Shown here piece by piece: positions 1-5,997 of a stretch of DNA of 7,025 bases. How positions within the stretch are numbered: position 1 is the first letter of the stretch; every line of letters starts with the position of its first letter. The position numbers and the translations under genes are program-made. The stretch comes from Bordetella parapertussis (GTDB taxonomy: Bacteria > Pseudomonadota > Gammaproteobacteria > Burkholderiales > Burkholderiaceae_D): assembly GCA_945867725.1 (NCBI GenBank), contig CAMBJI010000104.1, forward strand, positions 1-7,025. The letters are read 5' to 3'. Under the pieces are notes generated by a model that saw nothing but the letters and a program-made list of their open reading frames with translations, was not told where the DNA came from and made no database searches.

Positions 1-2
1 TG

Positions 3-548
3 ATCGTTAAACCCGCTCACGAAGGCTCAACGCTGGGACTCACGAAAGTCACTACGGTCGAGGCGCTGCCACAGGCATATGCGCAGGCAGCGAAATTCGA
101 TAAGGCCGTGATGGCAGAAGCGTTTATCAGTGGCATGGAGCTGACGTGTCCCGTGATGGGTGCCGGTGAAAACGCGCGTGCGCTGCCCGTGGTGCGCATC
201 GTCGCGCCAGATGCGAATTACGACTATCAGAACAAATATTTTTCTGATGAGACCAAGTATCTGTGCCCCAGCGAATTGCCGCCGGCACAGGAAAAGCAAA
301 TACAGCAGCTAGTACTTGAGAGTTATCGCACGCTGGGATGTCGTGGCTGGGCGCGTGCTGATGTGATGGTGAATGCAAAAGATAACCAGCCCTATCTGCT
401 GGAGATCAACACCTCGCCCGGCATGACCAGTCACTCGCTGGTGCCGATGTCGGCTGCGGCTGCGGGCATGTCGTATGAAGCATTGTGTGTGGAGTTGTTA
501 CGAATGGCGGCGCTGGATTTACAGCCCTCGCCGGACTGGAAAGTTTGA
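3..548 (+). CDS. ddl: D-alanine--D-alanine ligase, C-terminal part (5' end outside window)
   Basis: This cytoplasmic ATP-dependent enzyme joins two D-alanines into the dipeptide that is added to the UDP-MurNAc-tripeptide in peptidoglycan synthesis. The frame is open from base 3, and 181 residues are visible, roughly the last 60% of a usual ligase of about 300 residues. What is seen: the ATP-grasp lysine motif [11 protein letters not shown] at the very start, a [12 protein letters not shown] segment matching the omega loop whose Tyr marks D-Ala rather than D-lactate ligases, and the metal-binding residues Asp (codon 360-362) in ARADVM and Glu and Asn (codons 402-404 and 408-410) in [13 protein letters not shown]. 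The C-terminal helix region [17 protein letters not shown] is also standard. It precedes ftsQ by 27 bases, as in many proteobacterial dcw clusters. The gene is intact as far as visible. DdlA versus DdlB cannot be decided by sequence, but position next to ftsQ fits DdlB. Confidence 0.96.
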   Translation: MVKPAHEGSTLGLTKVTTVEALPQAYAQAAKFDKAVMAEAFISGMELTCPVMGAGENARALPVVRIVAPDANYDYQNKYFSDETKYLCPSELPPAQEKQIQQLVLESYRTLGCRGWARADVMVNAKDNQPYLLEINTSPGMTSHSLVPMSAAAAGMSYEALCVELLRMAALDLQPSPDWKV

Positions 549-575
549 AAAGACAAGGTAAGGAAACGATTCGAC

Positions 576-1370
576 ATGTGGAATGACATCAGGACATTGA
601 ACACGATCACCCGAGCCATGCTCGGTGTGCTCATGCTCTGCCTGCTGTATGGCGGCTACAAGTGGATGGCACGTCAACCGATGTTTGATTTCCGTGTGGT
701 GCAGGTGCGTGCAGTGAAAGGTGTGGCGTTGCGTTATGTCGATGCTGTCACGGTACGCAGTGCAGCTTTGCCTCGCATACGCGGTAATTTCTTTACCGCC
801 GATTTGCAGGCAATTCGTGCCGCATTTGAAACCGTGCCCTGGGTGCAGCGTGCGTCCGTACGACGCGAGTGGCCGAACAAATTGGTCGTAACGGTGGAGG
901 AGTACAAGGTACTCGGCACTTGGGGAGAGGAAGAAGGAAGGCTGTTGTCTGCCGATGGTTTTGTGTTCACCGCCAATCTTGCCGAAGCAGAAGCAGAGAT
1001 GGAAGGCAAATTGCCCGAGCTGGCCGGACCAGATGATAGTGCGCATGAGGTCGCCGCGAGATTGGCAGATTTGCGCCACTGGCTAGCGCCGCTGCATCTA
1101 ACGCCGCGATCGTTGTCGCTGTCGCAGCGCTATGCATGGACGGCGCGACTGGACAATGGCATTACCTTGCATCTCGGCCGTGCCGCCGAGCGCGATGTGC
1201 TCAAAGCGCGCATTGATCGTTTTGTCAGCGTGTATCCGCAGTTGTCGGTAGCGATGGCAGGTCAGATAAGTAGCGTTGATCTGCGCTATCCGAATGGTCT
1301 GGCGTTGCGTCGACGAGGGCAGAGCGTACCGGAGGCAGTGCCGGTCACCGATGCAGAAAGTGCGACATGA
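576..1370 (+). CDS. ftsQ: Cell division protein FtsQ
   Basis: FtsQ is a bitopic inner-membrane protein of the divisome. It forms the FtsQLB complex and links the cytoplasmic ring to septal peptidoglycan synthesis. The 264-residue product has a short cytoplasmic tail (about 1-13), one membrane span (about 14-31, AMLGVLMLCLLYGGYKWM), then a periplasmic POTRA domain (about 37-109) that starts FDFRVVQVRAVKG and includes the typical VPWVQRASVRREWPNKLVVTVEE segment. A beta domain follows (about 110-245, with the late SSVDLRYPNGLALRR motif). The ATG at 576 is chosen because it gives the correct short tail before the span, and it has a purine-rich AAGGTAAGGA site at 555-564. The gene lies 27 bases after ddl, so the two are probably co-transcribed. 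The last bases form ATGA (1367-1370), which would open a 17-codon ORF. ftsA itself only starts 134 bases later. Confidence 0.95.
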   Translation: MWNDIRTLNTITRAMLGVLMLCLLYGGYKWMARQPMFDFRVVQVRAVKGVALRYVDAVTVRSAALPRIRGNFFTADLQAIRAAFETVPWVQRASVRREWPNKLVVTVEEYKVLGTWGEEEGRLLSADGFVFTANLAEAEAEMEGKLPELAGPDDSAHEVAARLADLRHWLAPLHLTPRSLSLSQRYAWTARLDNGITLHLGRAAERDVLKARIDRFVSVYPQLSVAMAGQISSVDLRYPNGLALRRRGQSVPEAVPVTDAESAT

Positions 1371-1424
1371 AGGATTCAAGTATCAGCGGTCAGCAGCAAG
1401 ACGAAAGAGAAATGCGGTAACAAC

Positions 1425-1451
1425 GCGATACCAAGGCGATACCAAAGGCGA
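1425..1451 (+). repeat. Short 11-base tandem repeat in the ftsQ-ftsA spacer
   Basis: The 10-base unit GCGATACCAA occurs at 1425-1434 and again at 1436-1445, giving a period of 11. A decayed third start (GGCGAAC) follows at 1447. It lies in the non-coding spacer between ftsQ and ftsA. It may be a simple slippage duplication or paired binding sites. No function can be read from it. Confidence 0.6.
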
Positions 1452-1469
1452 ACAAGCAAGTGCGTAAAC

Positions 1470-1508
1470 ATGAACGAGATAACACATAAAAAGCCGGAAA
1501 ATCTATGA
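1470..1508 (+). other. 12-codon mini-ORF overlapping the ftsA start (ATGA)
   Basis: An ATG at 1470 opens the peptide MNEITHKKPENL, whose TGA stop (1506-1508) overlaps the ftsA ATG (1505-1507) in the classic ATGA arrangement used for translational coupling. No good ribosome binding site precedes it, so translation is uncertain. It could be a leader peptide that delivers ribosomes to ftsA, whose own site (around GGA, 1496-1498) is weak. It could equally be chance in a short spacer. Confidence 0.25.
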
Positions 1509-2737
1509 CGAAAGACGCAAAAAACCTGATCGTCGGTCTCGACATCGGCACAACGAAAGTGGTGGCGGTCGTTGCCGAGGTGATGCCGGATGGGCGCCAT
1601 GAAGTCATCGGCCTCGGACAGCATGAATCCAAGGGCTTGAAAAAAGGCGTGGTGGTCAATATCGAATCCACCGTCGAGTCCATACAGCGCGCACTCGAAG
1701 AAGCCGAGCTGATGGCCGACTGTCAGATACGTAATGTCTGGATCGGCATCGCCGGTAGTCATATCCGCAGCTTCAATTCGCGCGGCATGGTTGCGATCAA
1801 AGACAAGGAAGTCACCGCGGCCGATGTGGCGCGTGCGATCGAAACTGCGCGCGCGGTAAACATCCCGACGGATCAGCAATTGCTTCACACGATTCCGCAG
1901 GAATTCATCGTCGACAATCAAGAGGGTGTTCGCGAACCGATCGGCATGAGCGGTGTGCGTCTTGAGGTGAAGGTTCATATCGTCACCGGTGCCGTATCAG
2001 CCGTGCAGAACGTGATCAAGTGCGTACGTCGTTGCGGACTTGAAGTTACTGACTGGATTTTGCAGGGCCGCGCCTCAGCCGATGCGGTGTTGACTGCCGA
2101 TGAAAAAGAGTTGGGTGTGGTGCTGGTCGATATCGGTGGCGGTACGACCGATGTGGCGATCTTTACTGAAGGCGCGATTCGTCACACCACGGTGCTGCCG
2201 ATTGGTGGTGATCAGATCACCAACGACATCGCGATGGCTTTGCGTACACCCACGGCAGAGGCTGAAGAAATCAAGGTGCTTTACGGCATCGCCAAGCAGG
2301 TGCTGGCAGATCCGGGCGAGACCTTTGATGTGCCCGGTCTGGGCGATCGTGGTCCACGTCCCTTGTCACGCCAAGCACTGGCTGCTGTGATTGAGCCACG
2401 CGTTGAAGAATTGTTCTCGCTCGTGCATCAGGTAGTGCGCGAATCCGGTTTCGAAGAAGTGCTTTCTTCCGGCATCGTCATCACCGGCGGCAGCGCGCTC
2501 ATGCCGGGCATGTGTGAGCTCGCGGAAGATATTTTCCTCAAAGCTGCGCGCGTGGGTGAGCCGGATTACCACGGACAGCTGGCCGATGTAGTGCGCAGCC
2601 CGCGCTACGCAACCGTACTGGGCTTGCTGATGGAAGCTAAGCGTCAGTATCTGCGTGGTCAGGTGGTTACGCGTCACGGTGGATCAGCGAAAGCGGTGTG
2701 GGAAAGAATGAAGGAATGGTTTTTGGGGAATTTTTGA
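1505..2737 (+). CDS. ftsA: Cell division protein FtsA (actin-like membrane tether)
   Basis: FtsA is a cytoplasmic actin/Hsp70-fold ATPase that polymerises, tethers FtsZ to the inner membrane and recruits later divisome proteins. The 410-residue product has the usual length. Seen in order: phosphate-1 loop GLDIGTTKV (residues 11-19), the FtsA-specific SHS2/1C region (about 85-165), phosphate-2 motif VDIGGGTTDV (about 208-217), adenosine motif IVITGGSALMPG (about 324-335), and a C-terminal amphipathic helix AVWERMKEWFLGNF (397-410), the membrane-targeting sequence. All key motifs are intact. The start at 1505 puts DIGTT at the normal distance from the N-terminus. The ribosome site is weak (CCGGAAAA just upstream). 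Unusually for this cluster, ftsA is set off from ftsQ by 134 bases and from ftsZ by 453 bases. Confidence 0.97.
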   Translation: MTKDAKNLIVGLDIGTTKVVAVVAEVMPDGRHEVIGLGQHESKGLKKGVVVNIESTVESIQRALEEAELMADCQIRNVWIGIAGSHIRSFNSRGMVAIKDKEVTAADVARAIETARAVNIPTDQQLLHTIPQEFIVDNQEGVREPIGMSGVRLEVKVHIVTGAVSAVQNVIKCVRRCGLEVTDWILQGRASADAVLTADEKELGVVLVDIGGGTTDVAIFTEGAIRHTTVLPIGGDQITNDIAMALRTPTAEAEEIKVLYGIAKQVLADPGETFDVPGLGDRGPRPLSRQALAAVIEPRVEELFSLVHQVVRESGFEEVLSSGIVITGGSALMPGMCELAEDIFLKAARVGEPDYHGQLADVVRSPRYATVLGLLMEAKRQYLRGQVVTRHGGSAKAVWERMKEWFLGNF

Positions 2738-2781
2738 GCTTGGGTACACGAACGTTATGCGCTGTTAGTTAAGTAAAGACG

Positions 2782-2808
2782 CTGGATCCCGGCTTTCGCC
2801 GGGATGAC
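2782..2808 (+). repeat. Left 27-base hairpin arm of copy 1
   Basis: The stem ATCCCGGC (2786-2793) pairs perfectly with GCCGGGAT (2798-2805) around the loop TTTC. The arm begins CTGG and ends GAC. There is no T-tract after the stem, so it is not a standard intrinsic terminator. Confidence 0.85.
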
Positions 2809-2834
2809 AGTTTGGTAGCCAGCAGCCGTAATAG

Positions 2835-2891
2835 CGTCATCACCTGCATGTGATGGCTGCCGCGTCGGCGGATGGCATGCAGGTGATGGCG
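2835..2891. repeat. Internal inverted repeat with two half-related palindromes
   Basis: The arms at 2835-2850 (CGTCATCACCTGCATG) and 2876-2891 (CATGCAGGTGATGGCG) are complementary at 15 of 16 positions, the exception being a G-T pair. The 25-base loop has its own CCGC/GCGG stem (2860-2863 with 2868-2871). The left arm can alternatively fold locally as GTCATCAC (2836-2843) with GTGATGGC (2850-2857). That 22-base unit is the reverse complement (21 of 22) of the palindrome at 6957-6978. Confidence 0.8.
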
Positions 2892-2952
2892 ATTTTGAAG
2901 TCGACAGCATTGCAAACATGGCACCAGTTTTTTGACCGCTAGCTTTTGAATC

Positions 2953-2979
2953 GTCATCCCGGCGCAGGCCGGGATCCAG
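2953..2979 (-). repeat. Right 27-base hairpin arm of copy 1 (inverted)
   Basis: ATCCCGGC (2956-2963), loop GCAG, and GCCGGGAT (2968-2975) form a perfect 8-base stem. Read on the minus strand it starts CTGG and has loop CTGC, the same loop as the arm at 6891. This makes it closer to copy 2's left arm than to its own partner. Confidence 0.85.
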
Positions 2980-3126
2980 TGTCGTTCGTTATGTATCAGC
3001 TGATTTTGAAAATGGAACAGAAACAGAATTAACCGTCAGTAGCGTGCAGCAGTAAATATTTTTAATAATCAGTAAACGCAGCAAGTAAAACCAGTCATCA
3101 AGTGTTTGTTTAACCACGCAGTTGTT

Positions 3127-3170
3127 AGTTGCTAGCCCTCACGCCATGTGGCGGTTAACGACTAGAAACT
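3127..3170 (+). promoter_or_regulatory. Possible stem-loop in the ftsZ 5' leader
   Basis: AGTTGCTAG (3127-3135) pairs with CTAGAAACT (3162-3170) at 8 of 9 positions. Inside lies a perfect CGCCA/TGGCG dyad (3142-3146 with 3149-3153). The structure ends 10 bases before the ribosome binding site of ftsZ, so it could influence translation or be an operator. It may also be chance. Confidence 0.3.
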
Positions 3171-3177
3171 GCACCAT

Positions 3178-3185
3178 AAAGGGAG
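3178..3185 (+). promoter_or_regulatory. Ribosome binding site that fixes the ftsZ start
   Basis: AAAGGGAG ends 5 bases before the ATG at 3191. It supports this start over an in-frame TTG at 3122 that would add 23 residues unlike any FtsZ N-terminus. Confidence 0.8.
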
Positions 3186-3190
3186 TCATC

Positions 3191-4357
3191 ATGGAAATCG
3201 ATATGCTGGAAACGACGAAAGGCACGATCATTAAAGTGGTTGGTGTCGGTGGTGCTGGCGGCAATGCCGTTCAGCACATGATCAACAAAGGTGTAGCGGG
3301 CGTTGAATTTATCGTCGCCAATACCGATGCGCAGGCATTGTCGCTCTCTAAAGCCCATAACGTGATTCAGATCGGCGAGTCCGGTTTGGGCGCGGGCATG
3401 CAGCCTGCCTTGGGTCGTCAGCTTGCTGAAGAAACCCGCAGCCGTATCGAAGATGCGCTGCGTGGTGCGCATATGGTGTTCATCGCAGCCGGTATGGGCG
3501 GCGGTACGGGTACCGGCGCAGCACCCGTTGTTGCTGAAGTGGCGAGAGAACTTGGCGCACTGACCGTGGCTGTGGTGTCCAAGCCTTTCACTTACGAAGG
3601 TCAGATGTGCATGAAGATCGCTGATGAAGGTCTGGAAGAACTCAGCAAGCACGTTGATTCGCTGATCGTGATTCTCAACGAGAAACTCGAAGAGATCTAC
3701 GAAGACGACACCATGATGGAGTGGATGCAGCATGCGGACGACGTGCTCAACAATGCGGTCGCAGGGATTGCCGAGATCATTAATGTGCCCGGCCATATTA
3801 ACGTCGACTTCAATGACGTCAAGACCATCATGGCCGAGCAGGGTAAGGCGATGATGGGTACGGCGGTTGCCTCGGGACTGGATCGCGCGCGTATCGCGGC
3901 AGAGCAGGCGATCGCATCGCCACTGCTCGACGGTATCGATTTGTCCGGCGCGCGTGGCGTGCTGGTGAACGTTACTGGCAGCAAGGCGCTGAAGGGTAAA
4001 GAGATCCGTGAAGTCATGGCCACCGTGCGTGCGTTCGCTGCAGAAGATGCGTCGATCGCGCAGGGCATTGCTTATGACGACAGCATGGGCGATGAAATTC
4101 GCGTTACCGTCGTGGCAACTGGTTTGGGCAGACGCAAGCCCGTGCTGGTCTCGACGCCAGTGCAGGCAGCACGTACCGGTACTTATGGCGGCGCGGCGCC
4201 AGCAGATGCGTTTAGCACCAGCACCACACCGGCCGAACCGATACGTACACCGGCGGTATGGCGCCGCGAGTCTGCGTCTGAAACAGTGCGCGCCATGGAA
4301 CGCAATGGCACCGAGACGTATGATATTCCGGCGTTTCTGCGCCGGCAGGCCGATTGA
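3191..4357 (+). CDS. ftsZ: Cell division protein FtsZ (tubulin-like GTPase)
   Basis: FtsZ polymerises with GTP into the Z ring at midcell and organises the divisome. The 388-residue product has the normal length. Motifs in order: GVGGAGGNAV (18-27), the tubulin/FtsZ signature GGGTGTG (103-109), the T7 synergy loop NVDFNDV (204-210) with the catalytic acidic residues Asp206 and Asp209, the GTPase C-terminal domain (to about 317), a low-complexity Ala/Thr/Pro linker of about 60 residues, and the conserved C-terminal peptide YDIPAFLRRQAD (377-388) that binds FtsA and other partners. The ATG at 3191 gives the typical MEIDMLE opening and has a good ribosome site. An intrinsic terminator follows 36 bases after the stop, so ftsZ ends its transcription unit. 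Its large upstream gap suggests expression independent of ftsA. Confidence 0.98.
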   Translation: MEIDMLETTKGTIIKVVGVGGAGGNAVQHMINKGVAGVEFIVANTDAQALSLSKAHNVIQIGESGLGAGMQPALGRQLAEETRSRIEDALRGAHMVFIAAGMGGGTGTGAAPVVAEVARELGALTVAVVSKPFTYEGQMCMKIADEGLEELSKHVDSLIVILNEKLEEIYEDDTMMEWMQHADDVLNNAVAGIAEIINVPGHINVDFNDVKTIMAEQGKAMMGTAVASGLDRARIAAEQAIASPLLDGIDLSGARGVLVNVTGSKALKGKEIREVMATVRAFAAEDASIAQGIAYDDSMGDEIRVTVVATGLGRRKPVLVSTPVQAARTGTYGGAAPADAFSTSTTPAEPIRTPAVWRRESASETVRAMERNGTETYDIPAFLRRQAD

Positions 4358-4393
4358 GTCTGCAGAAAACCCTCGCTCGGGGCATACTACGGG

Positions 4394-4426
4394 AGAATTG
4401 CGGCAGCGCCGCAATTCTTCTTTTTT
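4394..4426 (+). terminator. Intrinsic terminator after ftsZ
   Basis: A perfect 11-base stem, AGAATTGCGGC (4394-4404) with GCCGCAATTCT (4408-4418), has a three-base AGC loop and is followed directly by TCTTTTTT (4419-4426). This is a textbook Rho-independent terminator on the + strand. It closes the ddl-ftsQ-ftsA-ftsZ unit and separates it from the peroxiredoxin and lpxC. Confidence 0.93.
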
Positions 4427-4461
4427 GTTCCCTCTGATTTCTCAACCCATAGGACCATTCC

Positions 4462-4965
4462 ATGACCATCAAAACCGGAGATCACCTCCCTGAAGGCAAA
4501 CTCGCCGAGTTCATCGAAACAGAAACCGAAGGCTGCTCGCTCGGACCGAACACATTCAATGTGTCTGATCTCGTCAAGGGCAAGACCATTGCCATCTTCG
4601 GCCTGCCCGGCGCTTACACACCGACCTGCTCTGCGCAGCACGTGCCCGGCTATGTGCAGCATGCGAAAGAACTCATGGCCAAGGGTGTAAATGAAATCTG
4701 GTGCATCTCGGTCAATGACGCTTTCGTCATGGGTGCCTGGGGTCGTGAGCTCAAGGCCACGGGTGTTGTTCGCATGATGGCGGATGGCAATGCGGATTTC
4801 AGCAAGGCGATTGGCTTGTCGGCCGACTTCAGCGGCTTCGGCATGGGCACACGCTCGCAGCGTTATTCGATGCTCATCAAAGATGGCGTCGTGTCACAAC
4901 TGCACGTAGAAGCACCCGGCAAGTTTGAAGTATCGAACGCTGAAACCATGCTCGCGAATCTGTAA
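4462..4965 (+). CDS. Peroxiredoxin, Prx5/AhpC-TSA type
   Basis: This thiol peroxidase reduces hydrogen peroxide and organic hydroperoxides and is probably cytoplasmic, with no signal peptide. The 167-residue product has the Prx5-type active site PGAYTPTCSAQHVPGY, with peroxidatic Cys56 and the supporting Pro49 and Thr53. The catalytic Arg is probably Arg134 in QRYSML, by comparison with human PRDX5. Cys81 in WCISVND matches a conserved non-resolving Cys of the family. The position of the C-terminal resolving Cys of human PRDX5 appears to be filled by a non-Cys residue (region GKFEVSNAETML), so this may be a 1-Cys enzyme recycled by glutaredoxin/glutathione or another thiol donor. An AGGA site ends 7 bases before the ATG. 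The gene sits after the ftsZ terminator and 36 bases before lpxC; I see no clear promoter of its own. Confidence 0.93.
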   Translation: MTIKTGDHLPEGKLAEFIETETEGCSLGPNTFNVSDLVKGKTIAIFGLPGAYTPTCSAQHVPGYVQHAKELMAKGVNEIWCISVNDAFVMGAWGRELKATGVVRMMADGNADFSKAIGLSADFSGFGMGTRSQRYSMLIKDGVVSQLHVEAPGKFEVSNAETMLANL

Positions 4966-5001
4966 ATTGAAACACTAATCGCAATACAGCTATTCATAAA
5001 A

Positions 5002-5934
5002 ATGCTACGACAGAGAACGCTAAGAGACACTGTCAAGACCACGGGTGTCGGCCTGCACTGCGGCACCCGCGTCGAGCTCACGTTGCGTCCTGCGCCTATG
5101 AACACCGGCATCGTGTTTCGTCGCATCGATATCACGCCGCCGGTGGAGTTGCCGGCGACCGCGACGAGTATTGGCGATACGCGCATGGCATCCGTGTTGG
5201 AAAAAGATGGTGTGCGGGTCTCTACGGTCGAGCATCTGATGTCGGCGTGCGCAGGTCTGGGAATTGACAACCTGATCGTGGACGTCACGGCGGAAGAAAT
5301 TCCGATCATGGATGGTTCGGCGGCTTCTTTCGTTTTCTTGTTGCAGCAGGCGGGTAGTACCGAGCAGGAAGCAGCAAAAAAATTCATACGCGTACTGAAA
5401 TCCGTTGAAGTGCGCGAGGGTCAGGGCAAGCAGGAGAAGTGGGCGCGGCTCGACCCTCACCATGGCTTCCGGCTGAAGTTTTTCATCGAGTTCAATCATC
5501 CTGCGATTGATGGCTCCGGTCAGACAGCGGAAGTCGATCTCAGTCTTGAGTCGTATATCGAAGAGATCGCACGTGCGCGTACCTTTGGTTTCATGCAGGA
5601 CGTAGAAACTCTGCGCGGCATGGGTCTGGCGCGTGGCGGCTCGCTGGAAAATGCGATTGTCATGGATGAGTTCCGCATTCTGAATCCCGGTGGTCTGCGC
5701 TATCAGAATGAATTCGTACGACACAAAATTCTCGATGCGATGGGTGACCTGTATCTGGTCGGCCATCCGCTGTTGGCCAGTTATACCGCGCACAAATCGG
5801 GTCATGATCTGAACAACAAGCTCTTGCGCGCCTTGCTCGCTGATGAGAGCGCTTATGAGATTGCCACGTTCAGTAATGCAGCATCCGCACCGGCCGCGTA
5901 TTCGAGTCAGCTGGAACAAGCTTGGGCGGCGTAG
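5002..5934 (+). CDS. lpxC: UDP-3-O-acyl-N-acetylglucosamine deacetylase (LpxC)
   Basis: LpxC is the zinc-dependent cytoplasmic enzyme that removes the acetyl group from UDP-3-O-acyl-GlcNAc, the committed step of lipid A synthesis. The 310-residue product has the usual length. It opens with [19 protein letters not shown]. Zinc ligands are His78 (in STVEHLMSA, with catalytic Glu77), His241 and Asp245 (both in [12 protein letters not shown]). His268 in [12 protein letters not shown] is the catalytic acid. All are present, so the enzyme should be active. The ATG at 5002 gives the standard N-terminus. The 36 bases before it contain no recognisable Shine-Dalgarno site, only A-rich sequence (CATAAAA), which is odd for an essential gene. 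It may be co-transcribed with the peroxiredoxin. The C-terminal tail ([12 protein letters not shown] onward) is low complexity, as in other members. Confidence 0.97.
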   Translation: MLRQRTLRDTVKTTGVGLHCGTRVELTLRPAPMNTGIVFRRIDITPPVELPATATSIGDTRMASVLEKDGVRVSTVEHLMSACAGLGIDNLIVDVTAEEIPIMDGSAASFVFLLQQAGSTEQEAAKKFIRVLKSVEVREGQGKQEKWARLDPHHGFRLKFFIEFNHPAIDGSGQTAEVDLSLESYIEEIARARTFGFMQDVETLRGMGLARGGSLENAIVMDEFRILNPGGLRYQNEFVRHKILDAMGDLYLVGHPLLASYTAHKSGHDLNNKLLRALLADESAYEIATFSNAASAPAAYSSQLEQAWAA

Positions 5935-5997
5935 CTGAACGATTCAAATCACCGTAGCGAAACCCGTCTCGCATTACTCGCGCTGATTGCCGGTAGT

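Larger units (their letters stand above)
2782..2979. repeat. Composite inverted-repeat element between ftsA and ftsZ (copy 1)
   Basis: A 198-base stretch is bounded by two inverted 27-base arms (2782-2808 and 2953-2979) that match at 25 of 27 positions. Each arm is itself a hairpin: ATCCCGGC, a four-base loop, then GCCGGGAT. Between them lies a second module, the inverted pair at 2835-2891. There is no coding sequence, so this resembles a small non-autonomous element or a REP/BIME-like mosaic. Hairpins of the GGATCCCGGC type are, from general knowledge, common intergenic repeats in many proteobacteria. No clear target-site duplication was found by eye. The element lies outside ftsA, whose stop is 44 bases upstream, and could affect ftsA-ftsZ read-through or mRNA stability. 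Confidence 0.85.
2980..3190 (+). other. AT-rich ftsZ leader region without a gene
   Basis: These 211 bases hold no credible gene. They are clearly richer in A and T than the surrounding sequence, with a run AAATATTTTTAATAAT near 3055-3069 that could contain a -10 element. No good -35 partner at 16-18 bases was found, and a TTGAAA at 3006-3011 lacks a convincing -10. Because ftsZ is separated from ftsA by a repeat element, a dedicated ftsZ promoter probably lies here, but that is inference. Confidence 0.4.

Noticed and set aside
1276..1467. 63-codon plus-strand open frame overlapping the end of ftsQ
   Set aside because: Lies mainly inside ftsQ in another frame, is Arg-rich and low complexity, and has no ribosome site.
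2775..2985. CRISPR array or insertion sequence
   Set aside because: Repeats are inverted, few and not regularly spaced, so this is not CRISPR. There is no transposase frame, so it is not an autonomous insertion sequence.
3122..3190. Upstream TTG start for ftsZ adding 23 residues
   Set aside because: The extra residues do not resemble any FtsZ N-terminus and TTG has no ribosome site, whereas the ATG at 3191 has a good site and the family-typical opening.
3155..4414. Long minus-strand open frame of 419 codons opposite ftsZ
   Set aside because: It mirrors the ftsZ coding frame, is rich in His, Arg and Cys in the manner of antisense shadows, and has no recognisable domain. ftsZ on the + strand is unambiguous.
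4967..4996. TTGAAA with TATTCA 18 bases downstream as an lpxC promoter
   Set aside because: The -10 is poor and transcription would begin at about the lpxC ATG, giving an essentially leaderless message. Not supported.
5020..5919. Minus-strand open frame of 299 codons opposite lpxC
   Set aside because: Shadow of lpxC; composition is typical of antisense translation and there is no known motif.
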